Shown in pieces: positions 57,499 to 64,000 of a DNA stretch of 64,000 nucleotides (within the stretch, counting starts at the first letter, position 1; each line of letters opens with the position of its first letter). The notes beneath the pieces are model-generated. The model saw only the letters and a program-made list of their open reading frames with translations. It had not been told where the DNA came from and made no database searches. Source of the stretch: Halorarius halobius (GTDB lineage Archaea; Halobacteriota; Halobacteria; Halobacteriales; Haloarculaceae); assembly GCF_024298865.1 (NCBI RefSeq), contig NZ_CP101161.1, forward strand, positions 1,447,227 to 1,511,226, given 5' to 3'. The translations under genes were made by a program, and so were the position numbers.

Positions 57499-59552
57499 TG
57501 GTCGCCTCGCGTGATTTCGAGACAGCCGTAGCGATTGACTGTCGCCGTGTTCTCGGGCAGGACGGTCGTCGTCGCGTCGTTCTCGACGACGATGGCCGGG
57601 CCGTCGATTTCGTTGCCCGGTCGAAGCTGTTCGCGGGCGTATATCGGCGTCTCGTAGGCTGAGCCGTCGAAGTACGCCTCGTCGGTGCTCGTGACGGCGT
57701 GGCTCGCGTCGGGGCCGTCCATCTCGGCTTCCGTCAGCGCGACGCCGTCGATGGTGCCGCGGCCGACCACCCGGAGGGTGGCGAACTCCACGGGCGCATC
57801 GAGCGTGAACCCGAACTGCTGTTCGTGCCGGCGCTCGAACTCGTCGCACATCGCGTCCATCCCGTCGCCGTTCCGGAGCGTCTCCGGGTCGACGTCGATG
57901 GACATCTGGATGTCCTGCCGGTAGTAGCGGCAGTCGACGGAGTACTCGAACACCTGGTCGGCGTCGTCGACGTCCTCGGAGGAGAGCCACGCCGACGCGT
58001 CCTCGCGGAGCGAGTCGAGTTCCGCCGCGAGGTCGTCGCCGCCGACCTCCTCTTCGGTCTCGATGTACGTCTCCGTGAACTCGTTTTGGATGTCGCTGGT
58101 CAGGAAGCCGTACGCGCTCATGACGCCCGGCCCCGGCGGGATGATGACCGGATACGCCTCGATGAGTTCGCCGACCGCGTTGGCGTGCATCGGTCCCGCG
58201 CCGCCGAACGCGACCAGGCCGAACTCGCGGGGGTCGTACCCCTTCTCGACGGAGACGACCCGCAGTGCCGAGTAGATGTCCTGGTTCACCACGTCGAGGA
58301 TGCCCTGTGCGGCTTCCTCGACGCTGATGCCGCGCTCCTCGGCGATGGGTTCGATGACGTCGTAGGCGGCCTGCCGGTCGAGTTCGAGCGTGCCGCCGAG
58401 CTTCACCGACTCGGGGATGCGCCCGAGCACGACGTTCGCGTCGGTCACGGTCGGCTCCTCGCCGCCCCGACCGTAACAGGCCGGGCCGGGGTCGGCGCCC
58501 GAACTCTCGGGACCGACCTCAAGCGAGCCCGACAGCTGGAGGTCCGCGATGCTCCCGCCGCCCGTCCCGACCGTCGTGATGTCGACGGTCCGGGCCTTGA
58601 ACGAGCGGTAGCCCACCTCCGTCTCGCGCTCGACGGTCGGCTGGCCCCCCTCGACCAGCGACACGTCGGTCGAGGTGCCGCCCATGTCGAGGGTCAATAC
58701 GTCATCGACGCCCAGCGTCTCCGCGAGGTCGGCGGCGCCGACGACGCCCCCGCTCGGCCCCGACAGCGCGAGGTTGACCGGGTACTGTTTCGCGGCGTCC
58801 GTGCTCATCGTCCCCCCGTCCGAGCGGACGATGTTGAGCGTCCCCTCCATCCCCTGGTCGCGCAACGAGTTGTCGAGGTCGTCGAGGTAGTTGATGACGG
58901 TCGGCTGACCGTAGGCGTTGATGACCGCCGTCAGCGTCCGCTCGTACTCGCCGTACTCCGAGACGGTCTCCGAGGAGATGGAGACGGGGAGGTCGGGGAA
59001 CTCCTCCTCGACGATGGCCCGTATCTCCTCCTCCTGGGCGCTGTCGACGTAGGAGTTGATGGTCATCACCGCCAGCGCCTCGATGTCCTGGTCGACGAGC
59101 GTCGACACCGCATCGACCACGTCGCCGCGGTCGACTCCCGAGACGACCGACCCGTCGGCGTCGAGACGCGCGTCGACGCCCGCGGTCTTCTCCAGGTCCG
59201 CGAGCGGTTCGGGCTTCTCGAAGTTGATCCAGCCGTACAGCGGCCCCGGCGTCCACGCCCGCGCCAACTGCAGGATGTCTTCGTAGCCCGAACTGACGAG
59301 CAGGCCGACGTCAGCGCCCGTCTCCTCGAGTATCATGTTCGTCACGACCGTCGTGCCGTGGAACACCAGGTCGAGGTCGGTCACCGACGCGTCGGCTTTC
59401 GTCGTCGCCTCCTGTATCCCCTCCAGGACGCCCTCCGATGGGTTCTCGGGTGTTGTGAGTACCTTGTCTATCGTCAGTTGCTGGGACTCCTTGTCGAACA
59501 CGATAACGTCCGTGAACGTCCCACCAACGTCAACACCTAGATTATATTTCAT
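57495..59552 (-). CDS. hyuA: Hydantoinase A / oxoprolinase family protein
   Basis: A 685-residue ATP-binding subunit of the ASKHA fold. Phosphate loop 1 is LGVDVGGTFTDVIVFD at residues 5-20; FHGTTVVTNMILEETGADVGLL lies near 65; phosphate loop 2 is LTLDMGGTSTDVSLVEGG near 290, then TVGTGGGSIADL and GADPGPACYGRGG. The adenosine region is LVAFGGAGPMHANAVGE near 440. All ATP-site motifs are intact. The reading frame continues upstream to 60410 as a shadow of the LeuC-like gene; the true start MKYNLGVDVGG is the ATG at 59552. It is divergent from the LeuC-like gene, and the 156-base gap has two promoters and an inverted repeat. Ring opening of a lactam or imide is the most likely job; a carboxylase is the alternative. 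Confidence 0.93.
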   Translation of the reverse strand: MKYNLGVDVGGTFTDVIVFDKESQQLTIDKVLTTPENPSEGVLEGIQEATTKADASVTDLDLVFHGTTVVTNMILEETGADVGLLVSSGYEDILQLARAWTPGPLYGWINFEKPEPLADLEKTAGVDARLDADGSVVSGVDRGDVVDAVSTLVDQDIEALAVMTINSYVDSAQEEEIRAIVEEEFPDLPVSISSETVSEYGEYERTLTAVINAYGQPTVINYLDDLDNSLRDQGMEGTLNIVRSDGGTMSTDAAKQYPVNLALSGPSGGVVGAADLAETLGVDDVLTLDMGGTSTDVSLVEGGQPTVERETEVGYRSFKARTVDITTVGTGGGSIADLQLSGSLEVGPESSGADPGPACYGRGGEEPTVTDANVVLGRIPESVKLGGTLELDRQAAYDVIEPIAEERGISVEEAAQGILDVVNQDIYSALRVVSVEKGYDPREFGLVAFGGAGPMHANAVGELIEAYPVIIPPGPGVMSAYGFLTSDIQNEFTETYIETEEEVGGDDLAAELDSLREDASAWLSSEDVDDADQVFEYSVDCRYYRQDIQMSIDVDPETLRNGDGMDAMCDEFERRHEQQFGFTLDAPVEFATLRVVGRGTIDGVALTEAEMDGPDASHAVTSTDEAYFDGSAYETPIYAREQLRPGNEIDGPAIVVENDATTTVLPENTATVNRYGCLEITRGDQ

Positions 59553-59573
59553 GTATTGTCGAGTGGCTACCAG

Positions 59574-59600
59574 CACTACGGGCGTGTCTCGCTCGTAGTG
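59574..59600. repeat. Inverted repeat in the hyuA/LeuC-like divergent promoter (operator candidate)
   Basis: CACTACG (59574-59580) and CGTAGTG (59594-59600), perfect 7-base arms with 13 bases between. It lies in the leader of hyuA just upstream of its start codon. A regulator bound here could block hyuA transcription or translation. Confidence 0.5.
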
Positions 59601-59630
59601 GGTATGTGGACAACCAACACGGCTTCCATA

Positions 59631-59686
59631 CATATACGTTTTGGAGCGGGCCAGTCCCGCTACCGGCGGGCAGAAAAGTTCAAATC
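59631..59686. promoter_or_regulatory. Divergent promoter region for hyuA-hyuB and the LeuC/LeuD-like genes
   Basis: Plus-strand GTTCAAATC (59678-59686) is 27 bases before the GTG start at 59709. Minus-strand AACGTATATG (59631-59640) is the best candidate for hyuA and would leave a leader of about 55 bases carrying the inverted repeat at 59574-59600. Confidence 0.5.
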
Positions 59687-59708
59687 CTGCGGGCCAGATG
59701 CATCGGGT

Positions 59709-60956
59709 GTGACAACGATTAGCGAGCAGATCCTCTCGGAGGCGGCCGGCGAACCGGTGTCGGCCGGCGACATCGTCCGCGCTCCGGTGGATTTCACGTT
59801 CGGTAACGACATCTCGCTCCCGCCGGCTATCGAGGAGTTCCAGCGGTTCGACGACGCCGACGTGTTCGACGGGAACAGCGTGGGTGTGTTCCTCGACCAC
59901 CTGTATCCGGCCCACACCGAACACGCCGCGGAGCTCCACGAGAGCTGTCGGGCGTTCGCTGAGGCCCACGACTGCATCCTCCGGGCGGAACAGGAACACG
60001 CCGTCGTCGCCGAGGAGGGGTTCGTCGGCCCGGGCGACGTGATGGTCGCCTCCGACAGCCACACCTGCACCGCCGGCGCGCTCGGTGCCTTCGCCACGGG
60101 CGTCGGGAGCACCGACCTCGCGTTCATCCTCGCGACCGGGTGGGCGTGGCTCCGCGTCCCCGAGACCACCCACGTCGAGTTCACGGGCACGCCCGGCGAG
60201 TGGGTCGAGGCGAAGGACCTGACGCTTGCGGCCATCGGCGAACTCGGCGTCGACGGCGCCATCTATCACGCCCTGGAGTTCAGCGGCGAGGCCGTCCGGT
60301 CGCTGTCGATGGACGAGCGGTTCACGCTCACCAACATGGCCATCGAGGCCGGCGCCAAGACCGGCATCGTCGAACCCGACGAGGTGACCGAGGCGTACGC
60401 CCGCGAGCATTACGGCGAGGAGTTCGAGACGTACGTCTCCGGCGAGGACGCGACGTTCGCCAACGAGGTCACCGTCGACTGCGACGGCCTCGAACCGCAG
60501 GTGGCGGTGCCGTCGAGTCCGGCGAACAACGTCGACGTCTCCGACGTACAGGCGGAGGGCATCGAGATCGACCAGGCGGTCGTCGGCTCCTGTACCAACG
60601 GGCGGGCGAGCGACCTGCGGCGGGCCGCCGAGATACTCGAGGGCCGGTCGGTCGCCGACGGCGTCAGGCTCATCGTCACGCCGGCGACCGAGCGCATCCA
60701 GTCACGGAGCCTCGACGAGGGGTGGACCGAGACGTTCCTCGACGCCGGCGCGGTGATGGAGAACCCCGGCTGTGGTGCCTGCTTCGGTCAGCGGACGGGC
60801 ATCCTCGGCCCCGACGAGGTGGCCGTCTCGACGACGAACCGCAACTTCACCGGGCGGATGGGCGACCCCAGCAGCGAGGTGTATCTGGCGAGTCCGTCGG
60901 TCGCGGCCGCGAGCGCCGTCGCCGGCCGCATCGTCCACCCCGAGGAGGTGGCGTAG
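59709..60956 (+). CDS. Aconitase/isopropylmalate dehydratase family, large subunit (LeuC-like)
   Basis: A 415-residue large subunit of a two-subunit hydro-lyase. The [4Fe-4S] cysteines are Cys295 (GSCTNGRASDL), Cys355 and Cys358 (NPGCGACFG); SDSHTCTAGALGAFATGVGSTD near residue 115 is the other signature. Members include isopropylmalate isomerase, homoaconitase, maleate hydratase and 2,3-dimethylmaleate hydratase. The start is a GTG at 59709 (reads MTTISEQILSEAAGE), 27 bases after GTTCAAATC; the frame is open back to 59556 but that overlaps the hyuA start and precedes the promoter. The small subunit follows directly at 60957. With no other leu genes in view and hyuAB beside it, a catabolic role is more likely than leucine synthesis. 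Confidence 0.9.
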   Translation: MTTISEQILSEAAGEPVSAGDIVRAPVDFTFGNDISLPPAIEEFQRFDDADVFDGNSVGVFLDHLYPAHTEHAAELHESCRAFAEAHDCILRAEQEHAVVAEEGFVGPGDVMVASDSHTCTAGALGAFATGVGSTDLAFILATGWAWLRVPETTHVEFTGTPGEWVEAKDLTLAAIGELGVDGAIYHALEFSGEAVRSLSMDERFTLTNMAIEAGAKTGIVEPDEVTEAYAREHYGEEFETYVSGEDATFANEVTVDCDGLEPQVAVPSSPANNVDVSDVQAEGIEIDQAVVGSCTNGRASDLRRAAEILEGRSVADGVRLIVTPATERIQSRSLDEGWTETFLDAGAVMENPGCGACFGQRTGILGPDEVAVSTTNRNFTGRMGDPSSEVYLASPSVAAASAVAGRIVHPEEVA

Positions 60957-61445
60957 ATGGGCACCGCGTTCGTGTTCGGCGACGACGTCGACACCGACCA
61001 GATACTCCCCGGGAAGTATCTCGCGGTCACCGACGAGGCGGAGCTGGCGACCCACTGCATGGAGGGGGTCGACCCGACGTTCCCCGAGCGGTTCGAGGCC
61101 GGCGACGTGGTCGTCGCGGGGACGAACTTCGGGGGTGGCTCCTCGCGGGAACACGCGCCCATCGCCATCGGGGCCAACGGCGCGGCGGCCGTCGTCGCCT
61201 CGTCGTTCGCGCGCATCTTCTACCGCAACGCCATCAACATCGGCCTCCCGGTCGTGGAACTCGACCGGGCGACCGAGCGCATCGACGACGGCGACGAGGT
61301 GGTCGTCGACACCGCTGCCGGCACCGTCGAGAACCGGACGACCGGCGAGACGTACGACGTGGCGACCCACCCGCCGTTCATCCAGGAGATAATCGACGCC
61401 GGCGGCCTCATCGAGTACGGGCGGACCGTGCTCGACGAGGAGTAA
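60957..61445 (+). CDS. Aconitase/isopropylmalate dehydratase family, small subunit (LeuD-like)
   Basis: A 162-residue small subunit that carries the substrate-recognition loop. GDDVDTDQILPGKYLAVTD lies at residues 8-26 and FGGGSSREHAPIA near 60 is the swivelling-domain signature. After the PG-x-YL block the specificity positions read A-V (Ala23-Val24). Archaeal isopropylmalate isomerases have YLV-type and homoaconitases YLR-type loops, so neither standard substrate is indicated. The start codon follows the large-subunit stop without a gap. It ends in a 27-base tandem repeat shared with the end of the convergent permease gene. Confidence 0.9.
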   Translation: MGTAFVFGDDVDTDQILPGKYLAVTDEAELATHCMEGVDPTFPERFEAGDVVVAGTNFGGGSSREHAPIAIGANGAAAVVASSFARIFYRNAINIGLPVVELDRATERIDDGDEVVVDTAAGTVENRTTGETYDVATHPPFIQEIIDAGGLIEYGRTVLDEE

Positions 61446-61525
61446 CGCGGTTCAGTAGCAGACGAGACGTAACGCGGTTCGGTACCGGAGGAAGAACGAC
61501 GCGGTTCAGTACCGGAGCAGGAGGA
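61445..61525. repeat. 27-base tandem repeat, three imperfect copies
   Basis: Copies start at 61445, 61472 and 61499, each beginning ACGCGGTTC followed by A/G-GTA. Copy 3 covers the last codons and stop of the permease gene; copy 1 begins at the last base of the LeuD-like stop codon. The period is exactly nine codons. The array seems to come from repeated duplication of the permease gene's 3' end. Confidence 0.75.
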
Positions 61526-62354
61526 CGCCGCCGATGCCCAGCAGGACGATGGAGACGAACGTCGTCACCGCGCCGAGCGCGAGCATCTCCGCGCCGGTGC
61601 CGGTCGACGCGATGGTCGAGAACACGTAGACTGGCATCGTGTTGTCGCTCCCGAGAAGCAGAATCGAGCGGGTCCCCTCGTTGTACGAGAGGGTGAGCGC
61701 GAACACCGCCGCCCCGAGGATGGTCGACCAGATCTGCGGGAGCGTTATCTTCGTGAATATCTTCCGCTCCGAGAGCCCCATCACCCGAGCGGCGTCCTCC
61801 TGTTCTGCGAGGTTCGGGGGGATGCCCGCAAGCAGGATGATGAACGCGAACGGGAACGTCCAGACGACGTGGACGGGGATGGTCGACCAGAGGCCGCGTG
61901 GCAGGCCCAGAATCTCGTTGAGAAACAGCGTCGCTCCGACGCTGTAGGTGATGCCGGGGGTGATGATGCCGAGGATGACGAGATACAGCAGCGCCCGCTT
62001 CCCGACGAACTGATGCCGGTAGGCGAGTGCAGCGCCGGTCGCCATCGTCGTCGTAATGACCATCACCACGGCGGCGAGTTGTAGCGAGGAAGTTATCGAC
62101 GCGATGAGCGGGCCGTCCGCCAGCATCACGCTGTACCACCGCGTCGTGAACCCCTCGATGGGGAAGGAGCTCCCGCTCGAGGAAAAGGAGAACAGGATGA
62201 CCGATATCATCGGGAGATAGACGAACACGCCGACGACGAGCGCGTAGCCGGCGAGTATCTTCCGCATCTCCAGTTCGTTCGCAACGTAATCCAGTGCGCG
62301 ACCGACCACGGTTCCGGACCCGGTACCCGTGGTGGTCTCTGACTCGACGGACAT
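61506..62354 (-). CDS. PotC-like ABC transporter permease
   Basis: A 282-residue permease with six membrane segments: GYALVVGVFVYLPMISVILFSF near residue 35, SLQLAAVVMVITTTMATGAALAY near 90 and further segments to ALGAVTTFVSIVLLGIGGVLLL at the end. The cytoplasmic EAA loop EQEDAARVMGLSERKIFTKITLP lies near residues 184-206 and is the contact site for the ATPases. It matches the second permease (PotC/PhnV-type) of polyamine-like or aminophosphonate-like importers, so it is the likely partner of the ATPase pair at 51791-54099. The partner permease and binding protein are not in the window. Minus-strand promoter AGATTTTTAT at 62381-62390. The short N-terminus is Ser/Thr/Gly-rich. Confidence 0.9.
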   Translation of the reverse strand: MSVESETTTGTGSGTVVGRALDYVANELEMRKILAGYALVVGVFVYLPMISVILFSFSSSGSSFPIEGFTTRWYSVMLADGPLIASITSSLQLAAVVMVITTTMATGAALAYRHQFVGKRALLYLVILGIITPGITYSVGATLFLNEILGLPRGLWSTIPVHVVWTFPFAFIILLAGIPPNLAEQEDAARVMGLSERKIFTKITLPQIWSTILGAAVFALTLSYNEGTRSILLLGSDNTMPVYVFSTIASTGTGAEMLALGAVTTFVSIVLLGIGGVLLLRY

Positions 62355-62380
62355 CGTGTGACAACGTTACAAACAACGGT

Positions 62381-62390
62381 ATAAAAATCT
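62381..62390 (-). promoter_or_regulatory. TATA-like box of the PotC-like permease gene
   Basis: AGATTTTTAT on the minus strand, about 30 bases before the ATG at 62354, in the 53-base gap after the thermosome-like gene. It shows the permease is transcribed on its own and not as part of a local permease operon. Confidence 0.6.
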
Positions 62391-62407
62391 ACCCTGCCGG
62401 TCGGGGG

Positions 62408-64000
62408 CTACTGGTCGTCGAGTGCGTCCATCTGTTTCTCGGCTGCCTCGGGGTTGATGACCTCGTCGGGGCCCGCCGGGTCGTTGGAGAACGTCGCGTC
62501 GACGGTGTCGTCGATGCCCAGAAGCAGGTTCGCCACCTGCGTTGCGACGACGTAGCGGCGCCGGTGGCCGGCGTAGGTGTCGAGCACGCCCGCCGCCGTG
62601 GCGTCACCGAGTTCGCCCGCCGGGTGCAGGAACCCGGTCGCCTCCTCGCCCGCGTCGTGGGCCGCCCGGAGGTCCGAGAGCACGCGAATGCGGTCGTGGC
62701 CACCGTTGCGCACGAGCACGCCCGTCACGCGGTCGATGGCGTCGGCGTACGCGTCGACGGCGAACTGCTCGCGGCCGCCGACGCTCGTGGCCGCCGTCCG
62801 GAGCGCCCGTGCCAGCCGGGTCTCGGTCGCGCCCGCTCCCGGGACGACGCCTGCGGGCGCGTCCCCGAGTCCCTTCGCGTCGCTGACTGCGGCCGCGGCC
62901 TTCCGGACGGCCCGCGTCGCCTGGTCGGCGACGTTGTTCCAGACGCCGTGGAGTTCGACGGCGACCGACTCGGGTGCCGGGCAGTCGTCGAAGACGACGA
63001 TTTCGCGGGCTGGCCGCCCCCGTGCGGCCGGTTCGACCGTCCGCGTCTCGACGACCCCCGCCCGTCCGAGCGTCGCGGACTCGAACTGGTCGGTGACGAG
63101 CGTCGGCTCCGCGCCGGTCGCCCGCGCTATCTGCCGGAGGTCGAGCTTCGAGACGGCCTGGACGCCTGCGATGCCGGCGTCGGCCAGCATGCGGTAGTAG
63201 TCCGACTCGATACCCTGGCGGGCGACCACCACGTCCACGCCCGCGGCCGTCAGCCGCTCGACGAGGTCATCGCGGCGGGCCTGCCGGGCGTCGGCGAACC
63301 GCCGCTTGCTCTCGCCGTCCTCGTGGACTATCTGGTAGCCTTCGGGCACGTCGTGTTTGCGGAGGCCGCCGTCGTCCTGCCCGTCGAGTAGCAACACGTC
63401 GGCGTCCTCGATGCGGCTGGGCATCTCGTCGCTCACGAGGTCGTTCCGGTCGAGCACCGCGCCCCGGACCAGCCGCGAGTCGTCGATGGTGCCCTCGGCG
63501 AACTGGCGGACGACGAACGACTCCTCGGTCGGGGCGCCGACCGTCTCGACGGCGTCGACCGCCACCCGCGCCCACCCGCGGGTCCGCTGGCCGATGTCGT
63601 TGCCGGTCATCGCGGTGACGGCGACATCCTCGGCGGTCTCGCGGGGGTAGCCGACGGCCTCCAGCGGCCGCCGGGCGTCGCCGAGTTCCGACAGCGCCAG
63701 CCGGCGGGCGGTGTCGTAGCCAGCGGTGACCGTCCGCGGGTGGAGTCCCCGGTCGAGCAGTTCTTTCGCTTCCGTCAGCAGCGCCGTCGTGAGAAGCACC
63801 GTCCCGCAGACGCCGTCGTGGATGTCCTGTCCCTCGACATCGGTGTCGCCCGGCCGCTCGGGGCCGACCACGCGCTGGATGATCGGGCCCATCGGATGCT
63901 CGATGTCGACTCCCTCGAGGATGGTCGCGCCGTCGCTGGTGACGACGAACTCGACCTCCTCGGGCATGCGGTCCGGCGTCTCGTGGGCCTCGTGCTTCTC
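62408..64000 (-). CDS. Divergent thermosome (TCP-1/Cpn60 group II chaperonin) family protein, 5' end outside window
   Basis: A group II chaperonin-like protein; 530 residues are in view and the frame is still open at the right edge. An ATG at 63967 exists, but the residues before it are in frame and the visible N-terminal strand (EFVVTSDGATILEGVDIEHP) corresponds to thermosome residues near 60, so 30-50 residues are probably missing. Further matches: ELLDRGLHPRTVTAGYDTARR, VPGAGATETRLARALR near the canonical PGGGA-x-E motif, and LLLGIDDTVD near the end. The ATP-site motif GDGTTT reads HDGVCGT, keeping only D-G, which suggests altered or lost ATPase activity. Haloarchaea carry divergent thermosome paralogues besides the main subunits. 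Confidence 0.82.
   Translation of the reverse strand, partial: EKHEAHETPDRMPEEVEFVVTSDGATILEGVDIEHPMGPIIQRVVGPERPGDTDVEGQDIHDGVCGTVLLTTALLTEAKELLDRGLHPRTVTAGYDTARRLALSELGDARRPLEAVGYPRETAEDVAVTAMTGNDIGQRTRGWARVAVDAVETVGAPTEESFVVRQFAEGTIDDSRLVRGAVLDRNDLVSDEMPSRIEDADVLLLDGQDDGGLRKHDVPEGYQIVHEDGESKRRFADARQARRDDLVERLTAAGVDVVVARQGIESDYYRMLADAGIAGVQAVSKLDLRQIARATGAEPTLVTDQFESATLGRAGVVETRTVEPAARGRPAREIVVFDDCPAPESVAVELHGVWNNVADQATRAVRKAAAAVSDAKGLGDAPAGVVPGAGATETRLARALRTAATSVGGREQFAVDAYADAIDRVTGVLVRNGGHDRIRVLSDLRAAHDAGEEATGFLHPAGELGDATAAGVLDTYAGHRRRYVVATQVANLLLGIDDTVDATFSNDPAGPDEVINPEAAEKQMDALDDQ

Noticed and set aside
54115..61445. Histidine or leucine biosynthesis operon based on hisD-, leuC- and leuD-like genes
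   Set aside because: No other his or leu genes are present, the HisD-like protein has the GDK variant, the LeuD-like loop is YLAV, and hyuAB, a C-C lyase and an importer surround them.

Overview
The window is a stretch of haloarchaeal (class Halobacteria) chromosome or large replicon. It is very GC-rich. The encoded proteins are acidic (Asp/Glu-rich, Lys-poor), most starts sit about 26-30 bases downstream of a TATA-like box with no Shine-Dalgarno (leaderless transcripts), and several families are typical of the group: HalOD1, RdfA, small winged-helix regulators, Tat lipoproteins with Gly/Asp-rich linkers and a divergent thermosome. I cannot name a genus. No rRNA, convincing tRNA, CRISPR array or complete insertion sequence was seen.

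Region 1 (1-13.1 kb): a loose set of acyl-CoA and redox genes (zinc alcohol dehydrogenase, enoyl-CoA hydratase, LLM flavin/F420 oxidoreductase, two divergent MaoC hydratases, acyl-CoA synthetase, aldo/keto reductase, thioesterase, iron alcohol dehydrogenase), an orphan LivG-LivF ATPase pair, an MFS transporter, a cupin-zinc ribbon protein and a small winged-helix regulator. Region 2 (13.4-27.8 kb): two acyl-CoA dehydrogenases, an SDR, an RdfA-like protein, an MBL hydrolase, a CocE/NonD hydrolase in operon with a thioesterase, a Rieske ferredoxin, another MFS transporter, an amidohydrolase and a Gfo/Idh oxidoreductase. A 400-base AT-rich gap at 14.5-14.9 kb carries an orphan promoter.

Region 3 (27.4-47.1 kb) reads as one uptake-and-degradation island. 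A full Liv-type ABC transporter is split over two operons: binding protein-LivH-LivM, and amidohydrolase-LivG-LivF. Around it are two paralogous benzoate/anthranilate-type CoA ligases, two paralogous VOC proteins, an LLM oxidoreductase, a flavin reductase, a thiolase-DUF35 pair, a tandem carboxymuconolactone decarboxylase, a 3-hydroxyacyl-CoA dehydrogenase/enoyl-CoA hydratase fusion, and an operon of an HMG-CoA synthase-like protein, DUF35 protein and thiolase. Together they suggest import, CoA activation and beta-oxidation-like breakdown of a carboxylic acid, possibly cyclic or branched.

Region 4 (47.4-49.8 kb) has an MFS transporter, an orphan IS630-type helix-turn-helix gene and a HalOD1 protein, with several inverted repeats. 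Region 5 (50.0-62.4 kb) is the most unusual part: an isochorismatase-fold amidase, an isocitrate lyase/PEP mutase family lyase, two PotA-like ATPases whose defects fall in one composite ATP site, a HisD-like dehydrogenase, HyuB-HyuA (ATP-dependent hydantoinase/oxoprolinase), a LeuC/LeuD-like hydratase with a non-standard specificity loop, and a PotC-like permease. The set could import and open a lactam or imide, remove nitrogen, then hydrate and cleave the carbon skeleton; the substrate is unknown. The window ends inside a divergent thermosome-like gene.
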